From Lycorma delicatula (taxonomy: Eukaryota; Arthropoda; Insecta; Hemiptera; Fulgoridae): a stretch of 64,000 nucleotides of DNA. The notes under the pieces are model-generated. The model was not told the origin of the DNA. It was given only the letters and a program-made list of their open reading frames with translations, and did not search any database. Location of the stretch: the NCBI RefSeq assembly GCF_047948215.1, contig NC_134465.1, forward strand, positions 49,631,946 to 49,695,945, given 5' to 3'. This document shows positions 62,189 through 64,000 of this stretch, in pieces. Made by a program: the position numbers and the translations under genes. Position 1 is the stretch's first letter. The number at the start of each line of letters is the position of its first letter.

Positions 62189-64000
62189 GGGTTGTTTCTG
62201 ATGCAAGTTATACAGACACAACTTAATTTAAAACATTATCATTAAATTTAAATATATTTTTTCATTTATTTAATTCAATGATTCTAACTAAAGAGCATGC
62301 ACATATTGTATTGTAATTTGCGCGGGTTTGGCGGTACTAGCGGTGACAGTCAGTAACTAAACTAACATAAAACAAATTTCGCTTATATGATCAGTAAACT
62401 GGTGTAGTCATGAAACTTAACGCACCAGGTACACAGTCGACTGGACGATCGAGTTCTCAAGACCCAGCCAGACCGAGTTACTTTTTTACGCTTTAAATAT
62501 TATTAATTTATTTAATTCTACCGCGCACCTGTGATGTCACAACATAATAGACGACTACAACCGCATTTTTTGGGGTGGGGATGTAATTTTACAAAACATT
62601 TTATTCTAAATTTTGCAGATATTGTTATTTTTTAATAGTTAATAAATGGACTTAAGAAAAGCATGACCTTAGTTAAGCGAAATCTCGAGACACTGAGGGT
62701 GACCTTGCTCTACAGCCTCACCCCTTTGAAAATTCAATGGCATCAATGCCCCATATATAGAAGTAATCTGACCAAGTTGGTCACAGTCGGTCCAGTAGTT
62801 CTGGAGATATAAGGTGATTTAGACATCAACATTGAACACACACAAGTACAAAAACATTAACATCTGGAAAATTTCCAATCGGTTTTTTGGGTTCCTTAGG
62901 TGTCAAAACATCAAGATCCGATGAAAACCACAAATACCCAAATAGGATTGATTACAAAACTTTCCCTTGTAGATCTATAGCTCTGCTCTAACGCTATTTA
63001 CAGGAAAGTAAAATTGAGAGAAATGATATTTTATTGGGTAATTAAACTACAATTTTGCTCAACAATTTCATTTCATACCTATAATTTATCATTTAAAAGC
63101 AGGAAAACTAAACAAAAAACACTGATATATTTTACTATGTTTCACCATGTCTTAACTTTACAACCAGGTAAATTATACAAAAAAAGTTCAAAAAATACAT
63201 CATATTTATTATTAACTGCTAAATAATTAACAGTATTTCTCTTTCTTCACGCAATTTACATAGTTTTTGATAAACAATTTCCTTATATCATTTCTGCTTT
63301 GTTTATACTGATTATTAATCATTATAAGAAATCCCTGCACAGAATAATAAATAAACGTATAACTCACAAAATGTAAGATATACATATAAGGCAAAGAAAT
63401 TTATACCTTTTGAACAGCTCTCCACATGATATTGTTGTTAGCTTTTAAAAGATTTAAAAGCTTAATTTAACTAAGATGTAAGATTTTAATTTAATTATTA
63501 AAAGAATAATTGTACAGTTCATTTCTTAGTTCAAAATAGATAAATTTCAAAAGTAGAATCACCCCTAAATAAAACCGTAATAATGAACTAACGAAGATGT
63601 AGTAAGTTTACAAAATCATATCTAACTGAATAACTTGGAAAGTTTTAGAAATCAGAAGCAATTGTAGTATTTAACATTTTAATCAATTAAGCATCAAACA
63701 AAGAAACTTTCTATTTTTATGATTTTCTCAAAAAGAAAAGAAGGAAAGGCATAACAAAATACCTTAAATAAAATAAAATGATTTTTGATACACTTACATT
63801 AAGCTTATAAGCCATGAAACATTGATAAGCATTTCATTTTTTTTTCTATTAAATGTGAATTCTAACTGCGTTTCAATCATGTTTTAAAGTACTATTTTAA
63901 AAAAAACCTTAATCATTTATATCTTATGTTACTTGTAATACCCACATAAACTCTTACATCACAGTTCAAAAGAAAAATCAATAATTAGGTTATCTTCTTT
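62189..64000. other. No gene recognised; GC-richer patch at 62310-62560
   Basis: The patch contains several CpG-containing sites and GTGATGTCAC, a CRE-like palindrome (62532-62541). 62600-62970 looks like an old repeat. The rest is AT-rich. Confidence 0.4.

Overview
This window looks like AT-rich nuclear DNA from an arthropod, most likely a hemipteran insect. The grounds are one host gene split into small exons across tens of kilobases, canonical GT..AG introns, and introns filled with decayed Tc1/mariner elements, AP-endonuclease non-LTR retrotransposons and tRNA-derived SINEs. The species assignment is an inference from style, because no ribosomal or mitochondrial marker is present.

Host gene. 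The only well-supported host gene is on the minus strand: the 5' part of a P-glycoprotein-like ABCB (MDR) transporter. Ten exons between 38360 and 5229 join without a frame break into 448 codons. They run from an ATG at 38325 through the first transmembrane domain (six helices) and stop just after the A-loop of nucleotide-binding domain 1. The Walker A exon and the rest of the gene lie beyond the left edge. The first recognised exon begins with a splice acceptor, so at least one untranslated exon and the promoter lie further right and were not located with confidence. A second, orphan minus-strand coding segment with a stop codon sits at 57239-57418; its identity is unknown.

Introns, 1-38 kb. 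The left intron carries two decayed mariners (729-1623, 1934-3145) and a palindromic mariner derivative (3934-4811). Further right are relics of DUF4817-type Tc1/mariner transposases (7.4, 13.9, 31.3 kb), a hAT C-terminal relic (10 kb), SINEs with target-site duplications (13.5, 15.3, 33.9 kb), and non-LTR reverse-transcriptase relics (14.6, 23.7, 35.7, 37.1 kb). The same stretch also holds a possible LTR (22 kb), a GIY-YIG fragment (28.6 kb) and a mariner with intact TIRs (29485-30641).

Right of the gene, 38-64 kb. This part is a transposon graveyard with nested insertions. It includes a Tc1/mariner with about 95-bp TIRs (40490-41783) next to a different-subfamily relic, and a 1.4-kb element with about 105-bp TIRs that contains a reverse-transcriptase fragment and a SINE (43016-44440). 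A non-LTR element (about 48.9-53.7 kb) has its reverse transcriptase split by a mariner at a TA duplication (51804-53075). Other residents are an R1-like 3' end (55.4 kb), further repeats and two more relics (59-60.4 kb). From 60.4 kb to the right edge no gene was recognised.

The unusual content is in transposon architecture rather than a new host pathway: the foldback mariner, the composite TIR element, the nested mariner, and a marked excess of antisense coding-type insertions inside the ABCB gene.
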